Shown here piece after piece: positions 1 through 5,819 of a stretch of 8,497 nucleotides of DNA. Origin of the DNA: Nitrososphaeraceae archaeon (GTDB lineage: Archaea; Thermoproteota; Nitrososphaeria; Nitrososphaerales; Nitrososphaeraceae); contig JAICHH010000069.1 of the NCBI GenBank assembly GCA_025922715.1, positions 1 to 8,497 on the forward strand, in the 5' to 3' direction. Each line of letters starts with the position of its first letter. Within the stretch, counting starts at the first letter, position 1. A program made the position numbers and the translations under genes. Below the pieces are notes generated by a model. It saw only the letters and a program-made list of their open reading frames with translations. It did no database searches and was not told the origin of the DNA.

Positions 1-1
1 A

Positions 2-151
2 ATGACCGAGCTTATAAAAATAGTTTTATTCGTAAAGCCAGACATGTTAAATTTGACAAAGGATTTAAAATTTGACTTCATTGCATCAGATCTTACTTCA
101 TTAATTATATGGTTAGAAGAATTGATTGAACAAAGTAGAACTAACTTTTAA
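2..151 (+). CDS. C-terminal end of an unrecognised protein (partial at window edge)
   Basis: An open frame runs from the left edge to a TAA at 149-151 and gives 49 residues that I do not recognise. An ATG lies at 2-4, but it may be internal because the frame is cut by the window edge. The visible part mixes charged residues (LEELIEQSR near the end) with hydrophobic stretches, as in a soluble alpha/beta protein. It converges on the epimerase-like gene, whose stop at 185 is only 33 bp away, so the two transcripts probably overlap at their 3' ends. This convergence also marks the downstream limit of the minus-strand gene block. Function unknown; that it is coding at all is moderately likely. Confidence 0.4.
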   Translation: MTELIKIVLFVKPDMLNLTKDLKFDFIASDLTSLIIWLEELIEQSRTNF

Positions 152-184
152 TTTACTTCTTCAAAATAATCTCCACTAATAATA

Positions 185-1021
185 TTATATCTGATATTTG
201 TTACAAAGTTTATTTAAAAAATATAATCCTTGCTTGATTTCTACTTTGTAATTTCTATCTACTATAGGTTCCAATCCAATGTAATTATTATATTGTATCA
301 TCTTTAATGTTTTTAATATAAAATCAAAATTAATATGACCTAATCCTGGCATTTTTCTGTTGTTATCTGCAAAATGGATATGTTTTAAAAAATTTTTTGA
401 TTTTGTGATACTATCAGAAAAATCCGTTTCTTCAATATTCATATGATAAGTGTCCAATAGGATTGCAAAATAGTCATTATTAAGAGTGGTTGTAACATAT
501 ATTGCATCTGCAGCATTACTACAAAAGGGAGTAGAGTACCTATTTAATGGTTCTAGCAAAAGATATACTCCAAAATCCTTCGAAAAACTAGTAAGTTCTG
601 ATAATATACTTACTGATTTTTTGAGTAATTTCTTTTTTTCTTTATTTGGGATCATTTCATGGTTCCAATCTATTTTCAGATCATAATCAGATAATAGGCA
701 GACATTAAAAATTGAACCTCCAAAAAAATTACACATTTTTATACACTCTTTAATATAATTTTTTGAATAAGATAGAATCTGGGGATCAGAAGTAAGGAGA
801 ATTGGAGTTATCATTCCTTTTGAGCTTGTCCATTTACCAGTTACACCAAGAACAGAAATGCTAAAAGTATTGAAAAGTTCTAAATTTTTTCTTGAATAAG
901 AATTTGAAGGATCACCAGAAAGTTCAATATTGTTTATACCTAATTCTACTAAACTTTTAATTGTATTTTCTAATGATTCTATTTTTGAAAATGAATCAAT
1001 AGTTATTGAAAAGTTAACCAA
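185..1021 (-). CDS. Sugar isomerase/epimerase TIM-barrel protein, ketose 3-epimerase-like (EboE-like position)
   Basis: This 278-residue protein belongs to the xylose-isomerase-like TIM-barrel superfamily. The closest motif match I recognise is D-tagatose/D-psicose 3-epimerase. The metal ligands E157 (LLLEPLNR), D190 (LLDTYHMNIEE), H216 (HIHFADNNR) and E251 (GLEP) are all present. Their spacing of 33, 26 and 35 residues equals that of Pseudomonas tagatose 3-epimerase (E152, D185, H211, E246). Its H188 and R217 match H193 and R222, so the two catalytic Glu are kept. The second Glu of the usual EVLNRFE motif is Ser163 here, which suggests a different substrate. The start is TTG, immediately preceded by an in-frame TAA; a GTGAT that could pair with 16S rRNA lies 5 nt upstream. 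It follows the phosphodiesterase gene by 22 bp, as in an operon. The true substrate is unknown. Confidence 0.85.
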   Translation of the reverse strand: MVNFSITIDSFSKIESLENTIKSLVELGINNIELSGDPSNSYSRKNLELFNTFSISVLGVTGKWTSSKGMITPILLTSDPQILSYSKNYIKECIKMCNFFGGSIFNVCLLSDYDLKIDWNHEMIPNKEKKKLLKKSVSILSELTSFSKDFGVYLLLEPLNRYSTPFCSNAADAIYVTTTLNNDYFAILLDTYHMNIEETDFSDSITKSKNFLKHIHFADNNRKMPGLGHINFDFILKTLKMIQYNNYIGLEPIVDRNYKVEIKQGLYFLNKLCNKYQI

Positions 1022-1043
1022 TTAAATCACTATGCAGGTATAG

Positions 1044-2375
1044 CTATAGTATATTCCTAAGATATTTTCCTATTTGAACAACGTCTAATGAATTTGATTC
1101 GTCTTTTGGTAGATTCGATCGAATATTTGAGATATAAAACGAATATCCTTCTTGTGTTATCTTGTTAACTGGTCTTCCATGTGATCCCTTTAGTAAACCT
1201 GTATCAAAAGGAATGGACCTTTTTTTAGGATCTATAAATAATTCCAATGGGTCGTATCCTGGTTTCCTATGGATATCTACCATCCTAGTAAAAGAAGGCG
1301 CCATATTTTCATCATACCACCAATAATAATTAAACCATTTATCACGATTAGAGACGGCTATAATGTCGCCTGCTCGTTCATGATCAATATTAAAAAATTT
1401 CTTTTCAACTTCGGTTATTATAATATCTATATCCGAAATATTTTTTAAGATATTTACAAGTCTTTCTTTATCTCGAGAAGATTTTAGGTAAATATTTGCT
1501 ATTTGATGATCTACAACTGCAAATGCTTTACTATATTCGAAATCGACATATTCTCTGTCTCCAATTTTTCTCACATTTAAAAGGCCATTATTTCTTAATA
1601 TAATATTTATAGGTATTGCACCGTTAACGTCATTAAAAGAATATTCTGAAAAAATAATAAATTGTGTATTTTCATAAATTTTACTCTTTTTCGTTGAATC
1701 TATTATTTTTTCTACAATACTGTCTGCCAAAACTAGATCATTAGAAACTTGATTACTATCTTTTCCAAAGCGCTGAGCAGAATAATCAATATGTGGAATA
1801 TATGTAAACATAAAATTTGGTTTACTTTTTTCTATTGTATATTGAGCTGCTTTTGTAATCCATTCACTTGATAAGCTAGACGCTAATGGCCCCCAATATG
1901 AAGAAAGATCAAATTCTCCAATTTGTTCTACTATTTTTTCATAATAACCTACTGGTTTAGAATAACACCACATTTTCATTTCATTTTCTAAATGAATAGG
2001 TTTTGGAGTTATAACGATATCCGAATTTGCATATAAAGTATTTTGCCAAAAGAGAACAGCTGTTTTAAAATTCACATTCTTATTTTTTATAAAATCCCAA
2101 ATTCTTGGTACTTTTACTAAACTATTATATTGTTCCCAAAATAATACATTATAAGTATCTCGATCCATAAAGCCATTAGAAATTATACCATGTCTATTGG
2201 GAAATTCTCCCGATAAAAAGCTTGTTTGTACTGTAGATGTTACTGCAGGGAAAACGGGCTTCATTTTAGAAGATTCACCTTTTTCAGCTAATGCAGAAAT
2301 AGTTGGTAGTAGTCTAGAATCAAGATGTTTTTCTTCTAAACCAACAATATCAATAACAATAACATGTTGAATCAT
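1044..2375 (-). CDS. Type I phosphodiesterase/nucleotide pyrophosphatase family protein (EboF-like) with altered metal site
   Basis: A 443-residue member of the alkaline-phosphatase superfamily, type I phosphodiesterase/NPP branch. D9 (VIVID) matches the first metal ligand. T46 in FPAVT, followed by LSGEFPNRHGI, matches the nucleophile region, and H399 in GSHG matches the last ligand. D197 (PHIDYSAQRFG) matches the DxxxH Asp, but the His four residues later is Q201. The usual SDHG is S243-E244-Y245-S246. A DHQ motif at 289-291 and H195 could supply other ligands. It has no signal peptide or membrane helix, so it is probably cytosolic. I recall SEYG-like and DHQ motifs from ebo-cluster phosphodiesterases, which supports EboF affiliation. 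It starts with ATG, has a TATA-like box about 27 bp upstream, and lies between UbiA (94 bp away) and the epimerase (22 bp away). The reaction, removal of a phosphate or nucleotide from a cluster intermediate, is inferred. Confidence 0.85.
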   Translation of the reverse strand: MIQHVIVIDIVGLEEKHLDSRLLPTISALAEKGESSKMKPVFPAVTSTVQTSFLSGEFPNRHGIISNGFMDRDTYNVLFWEQYNSLVKVPRIWDFIKNKNVNFKTAVLFWQNTLYANSDIVITPKPIHLENEMKMWCYSKPVGYYEKIVEQIGEFDLSSYWGPLASSLSSEWITKAAQYTIEKSKPNFMFTYIPHIDYSAQRFGKDSNQVSNDLVLADSIVEKIIDSTKKSKIYENTQFIIFSEYSFNDVNGAIPINIILRNNGLLNVRKIGDREYVDFEYSKAFAVVDHQIANIYLKSSRDKERLVNILKNISDIDIIITEVEKKFFNIDHERAGDIIAVSNRDKWFNYYWWYDENMAPSFTRMVDIHRKPGYDPLELFIDPKKRSIPFDTGLLKGSHGRPVNKITQEGYSFYISNIRSNLPKDESNSLDVVQIGKYLRNIL

Positions 2376-2395
2376 AAACAGCTTTAATCAATGAG

Positions 2396-2408
2396 TAATT
2401 TAAATAAT
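2396..2408 (-). promoter_or_regulatory. Possible TATA box for the phosphodiesterase gene
   Basis: On the minus strand the 94-bp gap after the prenyltransferase gene contains ATTATTTAAATTA, a good archaeal TATA-box match. Its centre lies about 27 bp before the ATG at 2375, the spacing expected if transcription starts at or next to the start codon (leaderless mRNA). This suggests that the phosphodiesterase-epimerase pair has its own promoter besides any read-through from UbiA. In DNA this AT-rich, chance matches are common. Confidence 0.35.
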
Positions 2409-2469
2409 ATGTTAATCATAGTTCAAAAGCTCACAAGGTTTAGTGTCTTTAAAATAATATAAAATCTAC

Positions 2470-3363
2470 TCAACTCATATAGACCTTCCTTGATAAAAAA
2501 ATAATAGGAGTTATTAATACTAATGCTAAAATAAGGCTATAATAAACCCCTAAAGTATCGGTTATGAAAATGCTATCTAGAATAACTATCATAGTTATTA
2601 ACTGAGATACAGATTTTTGAGTAGTTGCAATTTTTTTAAACAAACTTATGTGAAAATAAATTATAAAACAAGAAAATATTATTAATGGAATTAATGAGTC
2701 ATAACTAAATGTGTCCAGAATTATAAAGATACCTATAAAAAATATGAGAACATATATAATTATGAATGGAAGGTTATTCCAAAGATTGAAGTAAAAGTCT
2801 TTAGTTTCATTCTGACTTAAAATAGTAATGGCACTTACATAAAAAAATTCTGATAAAAGTGGAATAAAAAAACGAGTATCAAACATACCTCCACCTATCA
2901 GAAATATTGATTGACTAGCTCCTAAAAGGACATTTAAGCTTCTTATAATTCCCATGTTAATAGATCCGCAAATTGTATTTTTTAAAAATCTGTTATATGA
3001 GAAAATTAAAATGACCATAGTTACAGTAATTATAAATGTATACCATCCTATAATAAATGAAATAGTTAGAGAGTATAAAAAAGATATGAATGTTATAATT
3101 AAAGCATTTTTTTTTGATATTTTATTAGATGGTAAAGGACGCCAAGGCCTTTCCTTCATATCTATTTTTATATCAAAGTAATCATTTAATATCATACCAC
3201 CAATATATAAAAAAACAGATATTGAAATTAATTTAAAAATATCAAAATAATCAAAATGGTCTATGCTAGTGAAGAAAATATAACCCAATAGAATGTTAGA
3301 AATAGTAGTAAAAACATTGGGAATACGTACTAATTTAAAATAATTTAATATAGTAGATGACAT
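2470..3363 (-). CDS. UbiA-family polyprenyltransferase, EboC/SCO3242-like
   Basis: This 297-residue integral membrane protein has about eight to nine hydrophobic helices (for example roughly 15-33, 42-60, 88-123, 198-216, 224-241, 255-290). The first Asp-rich motif of the UbiA superfamily is intact: N60-D61-Y-F-D64-I-K-I-D68, then R72-P-W-R75-PLPS, which binds Mg-diphosphate of the prenyl donor. The second motif, normally DxxxD in UbiA, MenA and archaeal lipid synthases, is replaced by YVSAITILSQNE (175-186). This resembles the SRGE-type motif I associate with EboC and SCO3242-like enzymes. RSLNVLLGAS (141-150) is also typical of that group. Archaeal geranylgeranylglyceryl-phosphate prenyltransferase is the main alternative, but its KDIED-type second motif is missing. 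ATG start; it is the first gene of the minus-strand block. Acceptor unknown; it acts in the cytoplasmic membrane. Confidence 0.88.
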   Translation of the reverse strand: MSSTILNYFKLVRIPNVFTTISNILLGYIFFTSIDHFDYFDIFKLISISVFLYIGGMILNDYFDIKIDMKERPWRPLPSNKISKKNALIITFISFLYSLTISFIIGWYTFIITVTMVILIFSYNRFLKNTICGSINMGIIRSLNVLLGASQSIFLIGGGMFDTRFFIPLLSEFFYVSAITILSQNETKDFYFNLWNNLPFIIIYVLIFFIGIFIILDTFSYDSLIPLIIFSCFIIYFHISLFKKIATTQKSVSQLITMIVILDSIFITDTLGVYYSLILALVLITPIIFLSRKVYMS

Positions 3364-3468
3364 ATGCTTAATTAATTCCCATTAATTACAACAATAACAT
3401 AAAACATCATGCTGTAAAAACCTTGTACAATTCAACAATAAAATCCTATTTAATAGATAAATCTTTCG

Positions 3469-3493
3469 ATTTCATATTAAACTAATATGAAAT
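3469..3493. repeat. Perfect inverted repeat, 11-bp arms with 3-nt spacer
   Basis: ATTTCATATTA (3469-3479) and its exact complement (3483-3493) flank the spacer AAC. It lies between the zinc-ribbon stop (3508) and the prenyltransferase start (3363), about 106 bp upstream of that ATG. It could be an operator for the three-gene block, or a hairpin ending the zinc-ribbon transcript. No long T-run follows on the minus strand, which makes a simple terminator less likely. Confidence 0.6.
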
Positions 3494-3507
3494 AAAGCAA
3501 TTTGAGA

Positions 3508-3681
3508 CTAGTTAGATGATCTTCTCCTGTTCCGCAATGGATATTTACAGCATGGGCACCTATTTCCATCATATTTTATATAAATAGCACATTCTGTACA
3601 TCGTTTAAAATTTTGAGCATATAAAGAGTATTTTCCTCCTTTTTTGTTAGTCAATCTAATACAATATCCTTTACAGCTCAA
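3508..3681 (-). CDS. Small zinc-ribbon protein, thaumarchaeal type, start uncertain
   Basis: A 57-codon frame ending in TAG encodes a Cys-rich, basic mini-protein. Counting from the TTG, cysteines are C3 and C7 (SCKGYC), C28 and C31 (RCTEC), and C42, C44, C45 (RCPCC), followed by a basic tail (PLRNRRRSSN). The order CKGxC, then RCxxC, then a CPCC knuckle is one I recognise from a small protein found throughout ammonia-oxidising archaea, probably a Zn-binding nucleic-acid or protein adaptor. Family members usually begin with Met-Val a few residues before the first Cys. Here the frame upstream (from the TAA at 3724-3726) has no ATG or GTG, so TTG at 3681-3679 is the only ordinary start. It is either a TTG-started gene or a copy that lost its start. 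It lies upstream of the prenyltransferase with a 144-bp gap. Confidence 0.65.
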   Translation of the reverse strand: MSCKGYCIRLTNKKGGKYSLYAQNFKRCTECAIYIKYDGNRCPCCKYPLRNRRRSSN

Positions 3682-4162
3682 ATTTACTAAATGTAATGGA
3701 ATTGAATTAATTATTTTTGATGTTTACATTGCAATCGTTTGTATTACATTTTCATTTTAATTTATTAGTTACAATTTTAACTTGAGGTATTAATATTGTT
3801 GGCTTATTTGAAAGATTGATAAGATTCTTTTAATTATTGTTGGTTTAATTTTTCTCCTGCATTTCCAATTATTGTGATCAATATACTCTAAATTAAAGTT
3901 AAAAATATCAAAATATGTTCCTGAAAAAGAATAATAGCGATAATGATTAGCAAAAAGAGAATTTTGTCAATATGAGTAACAAGAGGATGTCATATTTTTC
4001 GATATTGTAATATTGATAAAAATCTATATAATTTCATATGTAATTACTTTGAGATCTATATAAGATGAATGAAGAAATTTCTAAACTTTCATGTGTAAAG
4101 TCTTTAGATCCTCAGCTATCTATACTTAAAAATATTTAAGCATGTCAAGATAAAGGTATATT
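3682..4162. other. AT-rich intergenic region upstream of ahr
   Basis: I find no confident gene in these 481 bp. They contain a start-less 58-codon minus-strand frame (3790-3966) and an imperfect inverted repeat at about 3994-4023 (ATATT-gt-AATAT core, with A/T arms outside). The ten-base TATA-like sequence ATCTATATAA occurs twice, at 4022-4031 and 4054-4063. A 24-codon ORF (4065-4139) ends 23 bp before the ahr ATG, and the palindrome AGAAATTTCT lies at 4073-4082. The region probably holds promoter and control sites for ahr and perhaps for the zinc-ribbon gene. Confidence 0.5.
4125..4140 (+). promoter_or_regulatory. Candidate TATA box/palindrome in front of ahr
   Basis: CTTAAAAATATTTAAG contains a TATA-like core (TTAAAAATA) centred about 33 bp before the ATG at 4163, so transcription would begin a few bases upstream of the start. 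Its ends CTTAAA and TTTAAG are inverted repeats around AATA, so it could also bind a dimeric regulator. An AGGT at 4154-4157, 5 nt before the ATG, is a weak ribosome-binding match. Two better TATA matches lie further upstream (4022-4031, 4054-4063), so the promoter choice is uncertain. Confidence 0.35.
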
Positions 4163-5173
4163 ATGAAAATTCAAGCATATGCAGCTCTTCAAAGAGCAGA
4201 AAAACTTGAACCATTTGAATATGATCTTGGTCCTCTAAAATCTGACGAAGTAGAAGTTGATGTTGAATATTGTAGTATATGTCACAGTGACTTGCATATG
4301 CTTGATAATGAATGGGGTCTAACTCAATATCCATTTGTTCCTGGACACGAAATTATTGGAAGAGTATCTGCAATCGGTAATATGGTAGAACATTTACAAA
4401 TTGGGCAATATGTAGGAGTAGGCTGGCGTGCTCGCTCATGCTTAATTTGTGACCAATGCACTCGTGGATATCACAACCGCTGTTTAAAAGGTGAGGATGT
4501 AATTGTTGGTAGATATGGTGGTTTTGCTAATAAAGTACGATGTCAAGCTGTATGGGCTTTTCCATTATCTGCAAATATAGATATTAAAACTGCAGGTCCA
4601 TTATTTTGTGGAGGAATAACAGTTTTCAATCCAATTATTCAAAATAATATAAAACCACCAAATCATGTGGCGGTAGTTGGGATCGGTGGCTTGGGACACT
4701 TGGCGATTAAATTTCTCAAGGCGTGGGGTTGTGAGGTTACAGCTTTTTCATCCAATCCTGAAAAAGAAAATGAGGTAAGACAGTTTGGAGCTCATTATTT
4801 CTTGAATTCAAAGGATCCTGATTCTATAAAATTCTCAGTAAATAGATTTGATATGGTATTAGTTACTACAAATGTTGAACTTGATTGGAATTCATACCTT
4901 AATACACTTCGACCTGGTGGTAAATTACACATTGTAGGAGCAATACCATCAGTCAAGGTGGATGTATTTCCATTAATTTCTGGTGAAAAGTCGATCGGCG
5001 GCTCACCCATTGGTAGTCCGGCAACAATTACTACAATGTTAGATTTTTGTAGTCGTCATGGCATTAAACCTGTTACAGAAGAATTTCCATTATCACGAGT
5101 TAATGAAGCCTTAGCCCATTTAAAGGCAGGGAAGGCACGTTATCGCATTGTATTAAGAAATGATATAAAATAG
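4163..5173 (+). CDS. ahr: NADP(H)-dependent aldehyde reductase Ahr (zinc alcohol dehydrogenase family)
   Basis: A 336-residue medium-chain zinc dehydrogenase of the cinnamyl-alcohol-dehydrogenase branch. It matches E. coli Ahr (YjgB, about 339 aa) through long stretches: DNEWG-x-x-QYP-x-V-x-GHE, ARSC, CGGITVF, CEVTAFSSNP and GKARYR-V/I-VL near the end. Catalytic zinc ligands are C40 (CSICHSD), H62 (GHE) and C149 (PLFCGGI). The structural zinc site is C93, C96, C99 and C107. The Rossmann motif GIGGLGHLA spans 173-181, and S196-S197 after the second strand suggests NADP(H) rather than NAD(H). The enzyme should reduce aldehydes to alcohols in the cytosol, for detoxification or solvent-type metabolism. 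It appears monocistronic. By eye its codons are less AT-rich than those of neighbouring genes, and its closest recognised relatives are bacterial, so transfer from bacteria is likely. A tRNA-like repeat begins 6 bp after its stop. Confidence 0.92.
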   Translation: MKIQAYAALQRAEKLEPFEYDLGPLKSDEVEVDVEYCSICHSDLHMLDNEWGLTQYPFVPGHEIIGRVSAIGNMVEHLQIGQYVGVGWRARSCLICDQCTRGYHNRCLKGEDVIVGRYGGFANKVRCQAVWAFPLSANIDIKTAGPLFCGGITVFNPIIQNNIKPPNHVAVVGIGGLGHLAIKFLKAWGCEVTAFSSNPEKENEVRQFGAHYFLNSKDPDSIKFSVNRFDMVLVTTNVELDWNSYLNTLRPGGKLHIVGAIPSVKVDVFPLISGEKSIGGSPIGSPATITTMLDFCSRHGIKPVTEEFPLSRVNEALAHLKAGKARYRIVLRNDIK

Positions 5174-5179
5174 ATTCAA

Positions 5180-5211
5180 TGGAGGAGGTGGGATTTGAAG
5201 CCTCGGTTCGA
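5180..5211 (-). repeat. tRNA 3'-end-like repeat, copy 1
   Basis: Read on the minus strand, this segment ends in TTCAAATCCCACCTCCTCCA. That fits a tRNA T-loop (TTCAAAT), the T-stem 3' strand (CCCAC), a 7-nt acceptor strand (CTCCTCC) and discriminator A. The upstream half of the T-stem no longer pairs fully, and no anticodon or D arm is visible, so it is a fragment and not a tRNA gene. It matches 8293-8324 at 30 of 32 positions, differing at 5198 and 5200, in the same orientation. It begins 6 bp after the ahr stop codon. Confidence 0.6.
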
Positions 5212-5329
5212 TGTCTTGATTTTTGAGACTTCATGTATTATGTCAAAGATGCTAAGTATATAAGATTTAGGCTTGTAATAGTATTAATAAAGTAATTTAA
5301 CTAGAAGAAATCAAAATAGGGAGATATTC

Positions 5330-5764
5330 TCATATCAACATCATCAATAATCTATTATCTTTGTTTTCCCTTTGTTGTTTTTCTTTATTCGAAAAAAGTG
5401 AATGAATTGTAATTCTTAGTTCGTTTAACCAAAGTGGTTTGTATATAACAATCTTTTCAATACCTGGATTATTTGTCTGAATGTTCTCTATGTATTCTTT
5501 ATTTGCAGCAGTTATAAATCTGTAAAATAGATTAGGATCAATATTTTGCAATTCTTGAGATAATTCTACACCATTCATTTTGGGCATTTTCAAATCAAGA
5601 AGTACTAAATCATAGATATCTTTTCTAAAAGAATACAAAGCATGAGTAGGATCGGTAAATGAGTCTACTTTGTACCCATCATATTTTAAAAATGTTTCAT
5701 ATAAATTAGTAAGATCTTCATCATCATCTACTATCAATATATTTTTATCTTTTGAATTAGGCAT
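5330..5764 (-). CDS. Stand-alone response-regulator receiver (CheY-like) protein
   Basis: A 144-residue protein made of one receiver domain. The acidic pocket is D13-D14 (IVDDDED), the phospho-accepting Asp is D57 in LVLLDLKMP, the switch Thr is T85 (FITAA) and the conserved Lys is K109 (YKP). All phosphotransfer residues are therefore intact. After about residue 125 only a short polar tail (KEKQQRENK) and a hydrophobic end (LLMMLI) follow, with no DNA-binding or enzyme domain. It would pass on a phosphoryl signal from a histidine kinase by protein contact, as many single-receiver proteins of soil Nitrososphaerota are thought to do. No kinase is in the window. It lies 55 bp downstream of the secreted-protein gene on the same strand, so it may be co-transcribed. 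ATG start; the cognate partner is unknown. Confidence 0.93.
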   Translation of the reverse strand: MPNSKDKNILIVDDDEDLTNLYETFLKYDGYKVDSFTDPTHALYSFRKDIYDLVLLDLKMPKMNGVELSQELQNIDPNLFYRFITAANKEYIENIQTNNPGIEKIVIYKPLWLNELRITIHSLFSNKEKQQRENKDNRLLMMLI

Positions 5765-5819
5765 CTCTATTTTCCCATATAAAAATTAGTTAATGGCTCA
5801 TGTCTCAAGATGGTTATCA

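Noticed and set aside
486..686. 66-codon ORF on + inside the epimerase gene
   Set aside because: It lies antisense within a well-supported TIM-barrel gene and its peptide has no recognisable features.
2954..3181. 75-codon ORF on + inside the prenyltransferase gene
   Set aside because: It is an antisense shadow of the UbiA gene, whose motifs are clear in the other strand.
4065..4139. 24-codon ORF just upstream of ahr
   Set aside because: It is too short to support, has no ribosome-binding site and no regulatory codon pattern of a leader peptide.
4795..5010. 71-codon ORF on - inside ahr
   Set aside because: It is an antisense shadow of the Ahr coding region.
5180..5211. Complete tRNA gene
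   Set aside because: Only T-loop, part of the T-stem and the 3' acceptor strand are recognisable; no anticodon arm, D arm or 5' acceptor strand is present on the minus strand upstream.
5180..5260. Peptide frame reading WRRWDL...PRF through the tRNA-like repeat (also in the second copy)
   Set aside because: Such peptides are a familiar artefact of translating reversed tRNA 3' ends; the nucleotide repeat explains the similarity.
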